Assembly: GCA_003640385.1 (NCBI GenBank)
Contig: RCAB01000122.1
Location: forward strand, 84,690-148,689
Source of the DNA: Setaria digitata
Taxonomy: Eukaryota; Nematoda; Chromadorea; Rhabditida; Setariidae
Reading direction: 5' to 3'
DNA: 64,000 nucleotides
The notes under the pieces are model-generated. The model made no database searches, was not told the origin of the DNA, and was given only the letters and a program-made list of their open reading frames with translations. Positions 37,301-49,212 of this stretch are shown here, one piece after another. The position numbers and the translations under genes are program-made. Each line of letters opens with the position of its first letter. Within the stretch, counting starts at the first letter, position 1.

Positions 37301-39997
37301 GCTTATTAAGTGTCCCATAGACCCAACCATCAGTACCAAGACCAATCATTTGACTTATGAAGAAATATATACAAGCATTCCAGTGGATAATAACAACAAT
37401 ATTGGCAATAACGCAAAATACACGAAATGCATTTGGCATCGAGCTTCTACAAATTTTGCAATTCAAATTCTTATCAGTAAGCAATCAGTAAATAAAAATA
37501 AAGAGCAGACATAATAATATTTAGGAGTGATATTTGTACGGTGCGATTGTGCTCTGATGCGTAATAGCAGCCTGATGTTTATCAGAAGTCATCATTGAAA
37601 TTAGGCCTAAAATCATTTCAATTTATAATATGATGAGAAATTTCCTGATAACAATATTAATTAAATTAATAATATATATTATTAAATATTAAATAATTAA
37701 ATAATTAAATATTAAATATTAAATAATAAATTATTAAATTAAACAAATTAAAAATAATATTAACTGTTAATATCACCTGTAAAAAGTGCACAAATCTAAG
37801 AACTGGAGGAGTATAAATGTGAAAATTTTAAACCTGGTCTCAGTTCGATCAACAAAATCGGAGAAGCGTGGATAACGAATGATACGATTAAAGCGTATAA
37901 ATGGTACCGGTCGAAATAATATGAGCGATAAGATGAGGTCCAGTGGTAGTACACTGATAATATCCATTTTAAATTGTAATGATTTTAGATAAAGTTTTGT
38001 AATACGTGAAATATCTCGTACAAGTAATCCTTGTTCCAAGAAACCTTAAAATATTCCTTTTTCAATTTAAAGAAAAAAAAATCAAAAAAATTAATTTCAA
38101 AACTAAAACAGAATATTACCTGTCCTGGAACGTACAAACATATCGAACACATAAATAGCATCCATAACAAAATCTGCTATTATCCAAGCAATCCAATAGT
38201 AACCGGAACCCAAATCAGAAAAAACTGATCGTGCTGAAACGGGCATTAATCCATTTGTAAAAAAAAATCACTGAACGTAGAAAATTTGACGTACTCAACG
38301 TGAAAAAATGAATCACTGCATCAATTTAGGATTTAAAGGAAAGAAAAAAAATATTTGAAAATAACTGTCATCGCATTCTTTGACAGGAATGCAATATGTG
38401 TTATTTGATAACGTGAACCATATTTTTCCGGAACTGTATATTAGCAGCTGAATGCCCAGACGTAATTTCATGACGTGAACGACACATGCATATGATAGAT
38501 GACGTAAGGAAAACCGGAAGAAGGAAAATTATGAAAAGTAAAAATACTCACCAACAACAACGATCAAATTGTAGGCATATGCGAATGATACCATACTTAA
38601 CCAGTAATAGTAAAATTCATCTTTTGTGTCTAAAACCCATTCCTTCCAGAAATAACGCCATTTCCTCCTGTAAATCGATGTTGCATCTTCTGATTCAGGA
38701 TTTTTCGGCGGAAGTCCATCAAATGCTACCGGTTCAATGGTCGTTAATTGCTTCGGCTTTTTATGATTTTCATTTACATTGTCTGATGATACTTTCGGTA
38801 AAGACCAATTTTTCCCTTCATCTATGCCACAAATTTTATTTGATCGTAATAATTTACACTTCTATAAAATTATCATTAATTAAATTAATTTAAAATTAAA
38901 TACTTCGGAAATTGTAAAATTAAATCAAATAAATATGTGCATTAAAATCATAGACAAATACAAAGAAATGTAGAAGGAAGTTTAGAAAATTTAAAAAAAA
39001 AAAAAAAAAATAGAAAATTTAGAAAAAGGAATTTAGACTAATTCAAAAAAACTAACAAAATTCAATAGTTGCATTATTTTAGGCAAAAAAAAAAAATTTT
39101 CATCGCATAAACTGAAATAAAAAAAATTAATTGAATTAAAATTTATTAAAAAGATCCATACTTCTTGAAACGAATCATTGACAGGAATAAATTTTATAGC
39201 CGAATTATTCGGCGCATTTTCCCTTTCCCTCCTTTTAAAACAGTTATTGAGAATGCCATCATGACTTCTGCTGTGTATCCAGTAGTTCTGTGAATTGGTT
39301 AACTCCTAAAGCAATTAGTTTTATCAATTTTAACGATAATCAAAACTAACAAAACAATAATCATCAATCTTTCCAGTTGTACTTTTGAAACTTTAAAATA
39401 TGAAACTTCAATTTACGAAAATTTCATCTCAATTTTAAGCACAAAGATTTCATTGAAATAACTTCCAAAAATTACAATAAAAATTCTTTTAGAATAAAAA
39501 TGAGGAAAAAAAAAAGAGTGGCTAAATTTAAGTGCTCATATGAGCTACAACTAAATTTTTAGCAACCATATAAGTTAGACTAAAACTAATCGCAGAAAGT
39601 TTGACACTTTAATTTGAACATATTCGATTATTGATGGAAATTATACGCTAACTATGCGAATTTATTCATTTTTATTAAATTTTTCTTTCTTTTCAGGGAA
39701 AAAAAAAAAATAAGAAATAAAAAAATGAACCATTAACTGTTCTGGATCTAAATGCTCAAATGATTTGGCATATAATAATTTATTAGGAGAAGAAGAAGAA
39801 GAAGACTGATTCTGAAAATTGATTGGACTTGAGAACGGTCTTCGAATAGCACTCTCATCTTTGTTCGGAATAGAATTATCCTGATCAGTTTCTGATGGAA
39901 ATTCATCGTTTAATAGAATTCTCCTCAATCGTTTCCTCTTCGTTTTTCGTTTTGATTTCCAAATTTCATCATTTAAATTTTTTTTCGAATTTTCCAT
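34320..39997 (-). CDS. tax-4: Cyclic-nucleotide-gated cation channel alpha subunit, TAX-4 orthologue
   Basis: Fourteen exons give 742 residues: 39997-39731, 39305-39162, 38861-38552, 38233-38120, 38044-37834, 37446-37288, 37141-36965, 36651-36558, 36114-35959, 35787-35737, 35576-35411, 35177-35044, 34771-34656, 34449-34320. After a Lys/Arg- and Ser-rich N-terminus come S1 (about residues 220-241), S2, S3-S4, S5 and the pore with [14 protein letters not shown], whose TIGE filter marks a CNGA-type channel. S6 and the C-linker (GNVGSVISNMS, then KMDGIKQYM) follow. The cyclic-nucleotide-binding domain contains [13 protein letters not shown] and [11 protein letters not shown], with the phosphate-binding Arg-Thr in NRRTANV. 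The C-terminus has a short coiled coil. TAX-4 with TAX-2 carries cGMP-gated current in C. elegans sensory neurons (olfaction, thermosensation, gas sensing). The first donor (GTTCAT) is weak. Introns contain extra open stretches that the family alignment excludes. Confidence 0.95.
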
Positions 39998-41424
39998 TTT
40001 TTTCCTTCTTTTTTTCTTTTTTTTTTCTTTTTTTAGTAAATAATATTTAGCAAAACTATTGTTTTTATTTTCTTCAAATTAATTATGCATAATTATCTGA
40101 AAATAATGCTATCATATAATGGAGAAATAACAAGAAAAAAATAGTAGTAATAATAATGAATGGATGAAAATTTTATGCAAACAATAAAATATTACTATAA
40201 AATTTCTTTTTTTTTTTTCTTTGTAAGAAAAAGAAACGATTTAAAATTTCACTTCAATAATTAAAATAAATCGGCTAATTAATTGAAAAACACTTCCTCT
40301 TTTTTTTTTTCTTTGTCTTATATGCCCAAACAAAGTTTTGACCTTTTGAAAAATCAGGTCGAATCTAATAACTTCTCAAGCCTATTCAAATTAATGTTTC
40401 CATCAAATTTTATTTCTTGCTCACTAGTCAATTTCTAAACAGTTCTAAACTAGTAATTGTGAATTGAATGAAGTGATTTCATTCAATTCACATCTTTCAA
40501 TTGTTTACTGCTTTCAAATTATGAAAAAACAGCTTATTTTCTATAAACTAAACAAACTTAAAAGCAATTCTTTTCTTTTTCAAAATTTCGACTAAATTTT
40601 CAAAAAAAAAAGAAGAAAAAAAAAAATAACGACATTTATCAGGCCTTAGTCTTACATACCTATCATAACATCGAATGCTCAACAAATGCCATCGTTATTT
40701 GAAGATGAAACCCTCATATATAGTGGTGGATGATCACCTTGACAACCAACAAAGTTCTAGCCTCTCTTCTTCTATTTTTCACTTGAATAGATTTAATCTA
40801 GATATAATGCTTCTTCTTATTTAACTCCAAACTTTTCATAAAAGCAATCAAGTTAGATTGGTAATGATGGTGTATGAAAGTAATATAGGAAACAAACGTT
40901 TATTAAGACGAAAAAATACACTATCCCTCATATCACAGGATCATCTCTAGAAATTAATCATGGAAATGTTTATTTACTAAAATTAAAAACATTCCTGCAT
41001 TATTTAATAACCTTCCACTTTTTTTTTTTTTTTTAAATTTTCTTTTTCTTTTTTTGCTACTTTTTTTTTTTTAAACATATTCCTACCAATTAAGAACTTG
41101 AGAGGGCCTGGAAAGTCTTACTTTCTTCGAAATATAATTGTATTGCAAATTTGTGGAATGTGTGAATAATTTACTCACAAAAAAAAAAAAAAGAAATTTT
41201 TATTCACAGCACTTGAAAACTTGGAACTTTACTAAAAAAGAGAGAAAAAAAAAGCAAAATTATCGAAATGTACATTAGCAGGGAAAGAAGATCTATCCAA
41301 AGATAAAAATTAGATTCGGAAAACTTGACGAAATTTAAATTTCAGGAAGTTTCGGGAGTTTATGAAATCTGAATTTCAAGAAATTTCACTTGAGGAATTT
41401 ATGAAATTTGGATTACAGGAAATT
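39998..41424. other. Upstream region of tax-4
   Basis: AT-rich with many poly-T runs, including a long pyrimidine block directly before the ATG. No coding exon is seen. A degenerate repeat (41330-41492) begins here and runs into the next gene's last exon. The tax-4 promoter is presumably within this stretch. Confidence 0.5.
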
Positions 41425-41492
41425 TCAGAGATTTAAAAAATCAGTTTCAGGAAAGTTCAGTTCAGGACTTTGTGAAATCTGAATTTCAGGTA
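41330..41492. repeat. Degenerate tandem repeat of about 36 bp, five copies
   Basis: Copies of a GAAATCTGAATTTCAGGAA-like unit start near 41330, 41364, 41403, 41435 and 41474. The last two overlap the coding 3' end of the small secreted protein and encode its C-terminal tail, QISQSPELNFPETDFLNL. Confidence 0.7.
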
Positions 41493-42638
41493 ATTGCGAT
41501 TGAATGGGACAGGAACAAATGCCCGAATTACACGGTAGTCCAAAACATGATGTTGTATTCTGAATACATTCCTTCCGATTGCATATCTTAGCCATAACAT
41601 CCAATGCACCCAGAAAACCAACATATCGATAGGCTAAAAAAAAAAAAAAAATTGGCCCAAATTGATTGATTAAATGATAAATTGCTAATAACAAAGCAAC
41701 AAACACAACTGATCATCTTAAATTATCAGCTAAGTGATAATGAATCCTAAACACTAACCTCGATCACAGTTGCAAAAGTTCTGATCGGTACATGCACCCC
41801 TCAAACCACCACAATCTTTATCAGTTTTACAGTGCAGGAATTGTACACATGCTGCGCAATTGCATGTGCCAACTGCAAAACCCAAGCAACGACCTGAGAA
41901 ATTAAAAATTGAAGAAAATTTAGAATTCTCAAAGATTCAACAAAGAGAAATTAATTTCTAATTAAGCTTTTCTAGCAGATAAAATATGGCTGCAGTATTG
42001 TCATGCAAAAGCTGAATTTAAACTGAATTCAAAAATTCAGTTTAAATTCAGAAAACTTTACCACCGGGACAATCCGAGTCACCGTAACAAGTTGCAATTG
42101 CTTTGCAAGATGCTATCGTATCTTTTTGACCTTCTTTTTCGCTTTTTAGTTCACGTGACATCCGTGTCGAATTGCCAAAATCTAGGAATAATTGCTACTC
42201 GTAGTAGTGCTACATGAAGAGGTTTTAAGATTCTAAGAATAGATTTCATTCTAATGACTAGTAGATTCTTAGATTCTAATGACTAGAAATAAATTTTATA
42301 GCACATAGAAATGCTATCAAATGTAGTTAATTTTTAATTTAATTTCAACCTCTGACCTCAATTATCATTTCCTAGAATGAGCAATGATTATAAATTAAAA
42401 ATGAGGATGAAATTATTCCTGTAAAATCGATAGAAAGATAAGAAAGCGCAATAAATTTGTAACAGTAATGCTAGTGATAAATATTATCATTAATTTATTT
42501 CTGATAACGATAGCTACCTGTCAAGTTAGCAGTGATTATTTGTTCGATCGTTAAAGAAGAAGAAGAAGCATAACAAGTTATACCGAGCAATACGATCTCC
42601 AATACACTAATTACGGTAGCAGCAGCAAAGATTTTCAT
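41425..42638 (-). CDS. Small secreted cysteine-rich protein
   Basis: Four exons (42638-42518, 42181-42062, 41893-41759, 41633-41425) with perfect phase give 194 residues. The first exon encodes a clear signal peptide (MKIFAAATVISVLEIVLLG, then ITCYA). The mature part is rich in cysteines: C-x5-C-x5-C around CYGDSDCPGG, a cluster GTCNCAACVQFLHC, then KDCGGLRGACTDQNFCNCD, and CNRKECIQNTTSC, CFGLPC, GICSC. The pattern with C-N-C and C-S-C pairs is like EGF/EB-type nematode secreted proteins, but no named family is assigned. One or two N-x-T/S sites are visible. The C-terminal tail lacks Cys and arises from the overlapping repeat, so it probably evolved recently. Confidence 0.85.
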
Positions 42639-44915
42639 TTGTCACAAATTTTAGTATATTTAGAACAAACTTATGGCTAGATTTCACCTGTAATTAAATC
42701 TAATTATTATCAGCAACATTACCAACAACAGCAGCAGCAGCAGCAGCAGCAGCTTTTTTCTTTTTCAATATTATTTAGAGCAATGCTCAGTTGAATCGTT
42801 TGCAGATAGTTTTAGCAGTCACAATCATTTTTAAATACAAAACATCCAGAATCGTTTCATTTAATTCATTCATCAATCTAATAAGAAAACTTTTTTTTTT
42901 TTTTTGATAAAATTAATAAAATTGCTAAATTCCTCCTATATTTTTCATTACTGTTATTATTATTACTGATGACATCACTGGTACAAATAATTTAGGATAG
43001 GATTTTGCGTAATAAAAAAGCATGATAATCCAAATATTGTTCAAATTTTTTCACAAAATTTAAGCAATTTTGATCATCCTCAAGAAGTTTCGCCCTACAA
43101 TCATTTCATACTTTCAAGTTTCAAATTTCATTTATTCATTTAAAAATAATAAATTGTACCTTTCAAAATTATGGAAAAATATAACATGATGTTGTAAAAT
43201 ACAAACCGAAATAAAAACTGATTTATGATAGAATAAATTATAAACTGATTATTATGATAAAGTAATTCTTATCCACTTGCTTTCTTATGATCTTGCTCTT
43301 CTTCGGCGCCTTTCTATTTCATTTTCTAGAAAAATAAAACTTTTAGCCAACAATCACACTCACACATGAGAAGTGACTGTTAAGAAGATAAATAAAGATA
43401 ACTGTTAAGTTTCTGATAATGTATATTTGAAAATAGCTGCAAAATGATTGGAAACAAATTACAATATTGATAATAATGTAAAATTTAAGGAAAGCAAAGC
43501 TATTGCATCTATTATTGAAATCTTCCCTTAGACGGATCCGGCAAATACGGTCTTCTAAAAGCTAGATTTCTGTTAAGCGGATCTAACCTTGCTTTCCAGA
43601 ATCTTCTGGAAGAATGGAATTAATAAGTGAAAAACGATGAAATGTAAACTGTAGGCATAAAGTGAAGCTGAAATTTATAAATATCTGATGCGCGAAATTA
43701 TTTCAAAGTAAATATTTTGGATGGAAGTATCAGCAGTGGCAGTGGAAAAGTTATTAGAATTATTAATTAATTAAAATATGAACTGATAGACTACTTCACA
43801 TCTTGCCTTAACAAAAAATGGAGCAAGACTTTCTATTTATATCAGAATTTCCCTAGAAATCAATCCATATCCAATCATCTGTATCGGAGTGAATGCATTT
43901 GAAAATGGAACAATATGTAGCGTAATATTCAATTTTACAAATTAAATATCGTCTCAAACGGAATAATTAATCTAAGTTTTCATTTTATTTTATTTATCAG
44001 TTATATCAAAAATTGATTTAGCTTTTTAGCTTTTTTATTTCTTTACCACAAAAATTTTTATTTCTCACCATGAAAAAAAAAAAAAAACATGCTTAAAAAT
44101 ATAAAAAAAAAAAAAACCTAAAAGGTTCTAGGACAGTACTTCTAGAGAAGTATTAGCATGAAAAAGCTGAAGAATTGCAACAACTCAATAGACATTCATC
44201 TTATCAGTTGTTATCATATCTCTACTAAGAGAATGATTCATGTAATCAAGCAGAAACAATAACTGAGCAAACAAATTCATCGGAAGTGTTGAAAATTAAA
44301 TGTTGATGTAATGATTTGTAGTCCTTAAATGTCCTAAATAATCACTAAAATGGTTAACATTTATGATAACTGTTAAGATTTAAACAGAAAAGGAATGCTG
44401 GAAATTCACATTTAACCAGCTATATTGTATAATAATAAATAAATTAATTTGCACTGCTTAGAGTTAGAGTTGTTTGGAAAATGATAATCAAAATGATAAT
44501 AGTCTTCCAACAGTTATTGGTTTATCACCTTGATTATTGTAGAATATTTACGCTAACACAATTGATAACATAAACTGTTTATCTTAATTGTTATCATGCT
44601 TGCACAAGAAAAACATTCTTATAAAACCGATGACATATAACTAATATTTTAAACGAAGAAACTGTAAATGAAAAATTGCGAATTAGTATGAGCCTAATTA
44701 GAGTAATCGGCATGAGCCAAAAGGTGGGATAGATTAACACTGAAGTCATCTTTCCACTGAATTGAATTGCAAATACCAAGAAGTCTAATCTATTTTCATT
44801 TTACGCTTTTATTCACCTGTTGGTATTTCAGTTCATTTGTTAATCGTATGATAATGGAACTTGTTTGGAATTTTTCAAAAGACCATAAAAAGAAATTAAT
44901 TGTAGAAATTTCTTT
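42639..44915. other. Intergenic region with (CAG)8 near its start
   Basis: AT-rich. It contains a trinucleotide run at 42729-42752 about 90 bp upstream of the secreted-protein ATG, and scattered GTTATCA/TGATAAC words around 44.2-44.6 kb. No convincing exon was found. Confidence 0.5.
42729..42752. repeat. (CAG)8 microsatellite
   Basis: Eight uninterrupted CAG units, flanked by CAACAA imperfect units. It lies in the 5' flank of the small secreted Cys-rich gene and is not translated in the called model. Confidence 0.98.
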
Positions 44916-45926
44916 TCATTTTAAATTATAAAACGTTTCTGTAAATTTTTCAAATGAAATTTCAAGCGAATCAATCAGTCTTCTCGCTGCAACACATGCA
45001 GCATAGCATCGAGTACCATTCATATTTTCTCTGAATGAATAACCTAAAATGCTTTATATCAATCATCCTGAAATCATTTCAACTTACCCAATAGTGACTC
45101 AAGTTGATTCTAAGTATGAGAAATTGAAAAATACAATAACAGAAAGAAGAGGGAAACCGTTTAATGCGCAATAACATATTGCTGAATAATATTGCTCGAT
45201 AAAATTCTTATTCGTATGATTGAATTTACAGTTTAGACCTACTCTTTTTTCCATTATAGGCAAATAAATCCTCGCCATAAATCTTAAATCCCGTTCTGTT
45301 AAATGGATTTTTTTTTTTTTTCACAAATTTTCCAGTTTTATGCGACCTCAGCCCTGATTTGGCTATCCATGTGAGAATTTGAATCCTATGCAATTCTTTT
45401 ATTTTACTTCATCGACATCTCTTCTTTTTTTTTTTTTGTGAAGAAACTGATTGCATTATGTTTAGTGATACCATAATTATTCAAAAAAAAAATTAAGAAA
45501 ATTCCCTATGACATTTCCGAAAAATCTTACGTAGCCAACTAATTGCTATGACTTTCATCAATAAACAATGTACTTTCCCAGACCCGTCTTTTGCCGATGA
45601 AATAAATCACGAATTAGCTGAGCTAATTACTGGTTCAGATGTTGATTAAAATACACGATAATTGCATCTAAAGAGTTTGCAAAATTAACCTGGGAAGTGT
45701 TTCATCTCTTNCGTCTTTTGCCGATGAAATAAATCACGAATTAGCTGAGCTAATTACTGACTCAGATGTTGATTAAAATACAAGATAATTGCATCTAAAG
45801 AGTTTGCAAAATTAACCTGGGAAGTGTTTCATCTCTTAGTTTCTCAGACTAACATTCATTTGTATCAGCACTGATACGGTCATCTGTACTTGATGTATGA
45901 ACCAGAACTTCACCACATTTGCTCAT
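44916..45926 (-). CDS. Unrecognised small protein gene (five short exons)
   Basis: Exons 45926-45854, 45794-45758, 45362-45347 (16 nt), 45109-45088 and 45043-44916 join in phase to 91 residues. It begins MSKCGEVLVHTSSTDDRISA, has an internal NQLESLLGYSF, and ends RRLIDSLEISFEKFTETFYN then LK. The last intron is only about 44 nt, with GTAAGT and TTTTAG ends. The composition is protein-like and soluble, and I recognise no family. Doubts: a strong polypyrimidine tract ends in an AG just after the proposed ATG, so the first exon may really be internal; the 16-nt exon has a weak donor; and exon 2 appears twice in the assembly (also at about 45631-45667) across the N at 45711, almost certainly an artefact. 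It lies 466 bp downstream of rps-3 on the same strand, compatible with an operon. Confidence 0.45.
45585..45837. repeat. Assembly duplication around the N at 45711
   Basis: 45585-45710 and 45712-45837 are almost identical 126-bp copies with about three substitutions. The single N between them suggests two allelic contig ends placed side by side. Counting both would wrongly duplicate an exon of the small gene. Confidence 0.85.
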
Positions 45927-46391
45927 TAGAAAAAAAATAAAAATCAAAAAAAAAAAGAAAAAAGAGAAAGAAACGAAACGGAAGTTAGGGTAGATATCTG
46001 TCTACCCAGCTAACCAAACTAAATCCACCAAGAGCGAACCGGAATCTAGCGCAAAAAATAGGTCACCAGGCTTTTGACAAAATGCAGGCTTCAAATGGCG
46101 CAAACATATCCCAAACTATAAGGCTCATAATGGAACCGAATAACAAATGATTCAACATATTGTAACTAATGATAAATTATGCAGTGTGAATATCTGCAGC
46201 AAGCCGCATTCATGGGAACGAACACTATGGAAAACCAAATCATTCCCAAGTAATATTATAAGACTATTTCAGGATTTAGTAATTGAAAATAATTATTCCT
46301 GCCGAACAAAAAGAATTAGATTTATTGTTCTCTGCAAATTTCTGAATAACAAAAAGTATATTTAACAACGGCAAATGCTTGATCGCATTCT

Positions 46392-48483
46392 TTAATAAGG
46401 TGGTATTTGCGGCATCTGACCAGGCATCGGTGGCAATAAATCTTTTTTTTCTTGTTTATGTTCCGATTCTGGATGCAATGGATTAGGTGGTTCATTTGGT
46501 TCTTGGATATGAATCTGATCCGGCAAGGCAACACGTGGTCCCATATTTCCTTTAGGATCGTGAGGCAGCATTATTTTCACTTTGATACCCAAAACACCTG
46601 AAGCAAACAGTCCAAATTTCTCAGCTATTTAAATGGCTACTGTAATTCAGCGAAAAGCTCAACACACTTATTTTCCAACTGTCCAATGTTAGACGATATT
46701 ATTTTACCCAATATACTATTATATCAGCAAGATCTTACACGTAATAATATTTCTGATGTCACCTCTCCTCCCGAAAAGAATTTAAAATTGGCACCACAAA
46801 CCTTGACGAAGCTGAACGTGACGTACTGCCTGTTGGATATATTCGTTTACCGGTTGACCGGAATGAATCATTAATCCATCGACAAATTTCATAGATTTAG
46901 CTCGCTGACCACGCAACTTTCCAGATACTATTACCTAGAAAAGCTAATATATAAAAATATTTCTATTAAGAAGATGGACTTTGTACTCATTATCAAAACC
47001 ACCATCGTGTTAATTGGTTTATTGTCTTGCGCCACAACCAAAGCACTTCCACTCCAGAAATTCTCTTTAGCCCTTTTCTTTATATTCGAAACAGATGGAA
47101 AAGGTAAAAGAGCTCAGATAACATGCAGAATCATTGCATCTTCCCTTGAAAGATGCTAACATAAGAGGTGTCAGTAATACGACACATCACAGCTCTGGCT
47201 CGCCCGGAACTTGAACCGTGCAATTCATTCTCACAAAGCAAAGCCCATACCACTACACCAGCCAATTACTGACAAACCTCCCACGTCACACGTAAAAGTT
47301 CAACCATCCAAATTCACGGATAATATCAGGAGGATTTTCTGTTGTTTGAGGATGATATTCAACTATTTCACAAAATCAAACAGTAATTTTTGTTTGCGGT
47401 TCTTTATAACGGAATAATTTGGTGTAAAGTGAGTGATCAATGCTACCAAAGGGAAATTGACTTACTTCGCATCCTTGCGCGTTAGATTCCATAATGAAGC
47501 GCAGCACACCATAGCAAGCCCGACGTACAGCTAAACCACCCACCAATTTATAACGTAGTGATTCACATTGAGCAACTGCGCATAAACCCCGATTCGTGAC
47601 CTTTTCAGCATAGAGCTGAAATATGCAAGTTAGAGTTTTTTGAGTTCTTGAAAACAACTACTGAGCCAGTCGTTATAAGTTAATTTTCACTATCACCCTG
47701 TATGAATTCCATTACAACAAACTCACTTAAACCATTATATCCCAAGATACTGAGATCGGTCAAGCACTGATGACATATCCAACACAAGCGCAAAATTTTG
47801 CAGATGAGTTGAATTATAGCATATTTGTCTGACGACTCGACTGAGGATTAGCAATATGAGTTCCAGAAATGTAATACAACATTATATATTGCCGAGCCAA
47901 TAAAGGGACTTCAGTGACTAATAATGACATACCTCAACCGTACCATCCGCAAATCCGAATCTTTTCTGTACAACTGATGTTAATTCACGAATCCGCCGTC
48001 CACGTTCACCCAATACACTTTGTGTACGTGTTGCCAAAATTATTATCTGCATATATATCAAAAGTACAAAATCACATACAAAAAAAAAACTGACAAAATC
48101 AGAAGAAACTAATTGCTATCCCGAACAAATACGTAAATTACCATTCCAGAAATAAACATGCATATCTATATTTGTATTTTTTATATATATGATTTTGATT
48201 GCCAAAAATTTGCCATATAGCATCCAGAAGCCTTCTCTTTTAAGTAAGAAAGAGACTTTCATATTTAAAACATCTATTAAGGGAAATTGGTACTGTTAAT
48301 ACTATATGTCATATAAATATGAAAAATGTAAACCTCAGCACGAGCAGGTGTCCGCCGAACTTCAACACCGGAATAACCATCTTCAGCAAGTTCCTTCATC
48401 AAAAAATTATTCAATTCAGCCTTAAAAATACCATCCTGAACTGCTTTACGCTTTTTTGACATCTGCTGCGTCGTTGTCATCAT
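46392..48483 (-). CDS. rps-3: 40S ribosomal protein S3 (uS3)
   Basis: Five exons (48483-48334, 48046-47933, 47615-47466, 46934-46802, 46597-46392) give 250 residues, close to the usual 240-250. It carries the family's [17 protein letters not shown] start, the KH type-2 domain with [31 protein letters not shown] (GERG is the GxxG loop), and [16 protein letters not shown]. Further on are [20 protein letters not shown] and [14 protein letters not shown]. The C-terminal tail ([16 protein letters not shown]) is the variable part. The protein sits at the mRNA entry channel of the small ribosomal subunit. Two consecutive ATGs are present (48483 and 48480); either could start translation. The 5' UTR after a TTTTTCCAG acceptor would be only 51 nt, suggesting spliced-leader trans-splicing. 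Intron 3 holds a tRNA-like inverted-repeat element. Confidence 0.97.
47163..47280 (-). other. tRNA-like sequence enclosed by inverted repeats (in rps-3 intron 3)
   Basis: The minus strand reads TGGCTGGTGTAGTGGTATGG near its 5' end, like an A box and acceptor stem, and ends GGTTCAAGTTCC then GGGCGAGCCA, like a B box with one extra base plus the 3' acceptor strand (six of seven pairs). The anticodon arm cannot be folded well, so it is probably a pseudogene. The core is flanked by the inverted words GTCAGTAAT (47265-47273) and ATTACTGAC, with AGGT at the outer ends. It may be a tRNA-derived mobile remnant. Confidence 0.35.
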
Positions 48484-48534
48484 TGATTTCTTTTTCGTAA
48501 AAAGGCAATATCTAACTGAGACTTCTAAAGTCAC

Positions 48535-48543
48535 CTGGAAAAA
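48535..48543 (-). other. Putative trans-splice acceptor of rps-3
   Basis: On the minus strand TTTTTCCAG ends 51 nt before the first ATG, with no exon evident upstream. Ribosomal protein genes of nematodes are commonly trans-spliced at such sites. This is inference from position and motif only. Confidence 0.45.
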
Positions 48544-48753
48544 TTGAAATTACTTCCTGAAAGTACTATTTGTGACTTGAAAAATGGCGTTTCATATCTT
48601 TAACTACAAAACTCAGCTGTTCCATTAGATAAAATTATGACAAAATATCGCTGCTTAGCACAGTACTTTCGTTATTAGACAGATGCCCTGGTTAGCATTT
48701 CATGCACAGACAGCAAAATATATACTGAATTTATAAACTATCTGAAAAACAAA

Positions 48754-49212
48754 CTATAACTGATAGTGGATACGGGTGCAAAGTCCTGAAGTTTCAAAAC
48801 CCAACAGACAGTAGGAATGCTTGAAAATCTGTGTTACACGAATGTACAGCAAATATCCTTGCCTATAAAAAATAGCCTTATCTACGAAAACGTTAGCTAG
48901 TGAACATGAAAAAACATGAAAAAAGAGCTGGAAAAAAGTAGTGAAAATTTCAAGCATCTGAAAAAGAACGAAAAAAACACGACGAAAGCAACAGATGTCA
49001 ACGCAAAGATGAAGTATATTTTCTGACGGCAATGAAGGTATTCTGTTCAGGAAATCTTGGAAAGAAAACGATATAAGTGAAACATTCTCTAGGATATTAT
49101 TACGTACTAGCATAATCTTACTAAGGACCTCGGGGATCAATTTCAGGATCCAATTTCTCAGTAAACTAGAAGGGGTCACGTGGAGCACACGCAAGACTAC
49201 GTGAAACTTCAA
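48754..49212 (-). CDS. Orphan uninterrupted ORF, 152 codons
   Basis: This is one of the longest stop-free stretches in the window (152 codons with no intron) and it lies in a slightly GC-richer patch. It encodes a hydrophobic, Phe/Leu/Ile-rich sequence with several Cys (for example LCVDICCFRRVFFVLFQMLE). No family is recognised, and the start codon is not certain. Its upstream side abuts the doubtful assembly at 49229-49302. It may be a decayed multi-pass membrane protein, a fragment of a mobile element, or chance. Confidence 0.2.
   Translation of the reverse strand: MKFHVVLRVLHVTPSSLLRNWILKLIPEVLSKIMLVRNNILENVSLISFSFQDFLNRIPSLPSENILHLCVDICCFRRVFFVLFQMLEIFTTFFQLFFHVFSCSLANVFVDKAIFYRQGYLLYIRVTQIFKHSYCLLGFETSGLCTRIHYQL

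Noticed and set aside
45585..45837. True tandem duplication of an exon
   Set aside because: The copies are separated by one N and differ by only a few bases, as at other N joins in this window; a split-allele assembly artefact is simpler.
47211..47417. Plus-strand ORF in rps-3 intron 3
   Set aside because: It covers the inverted-repeat tRNA-like element on the opposite strand and has no protein-like pattern.
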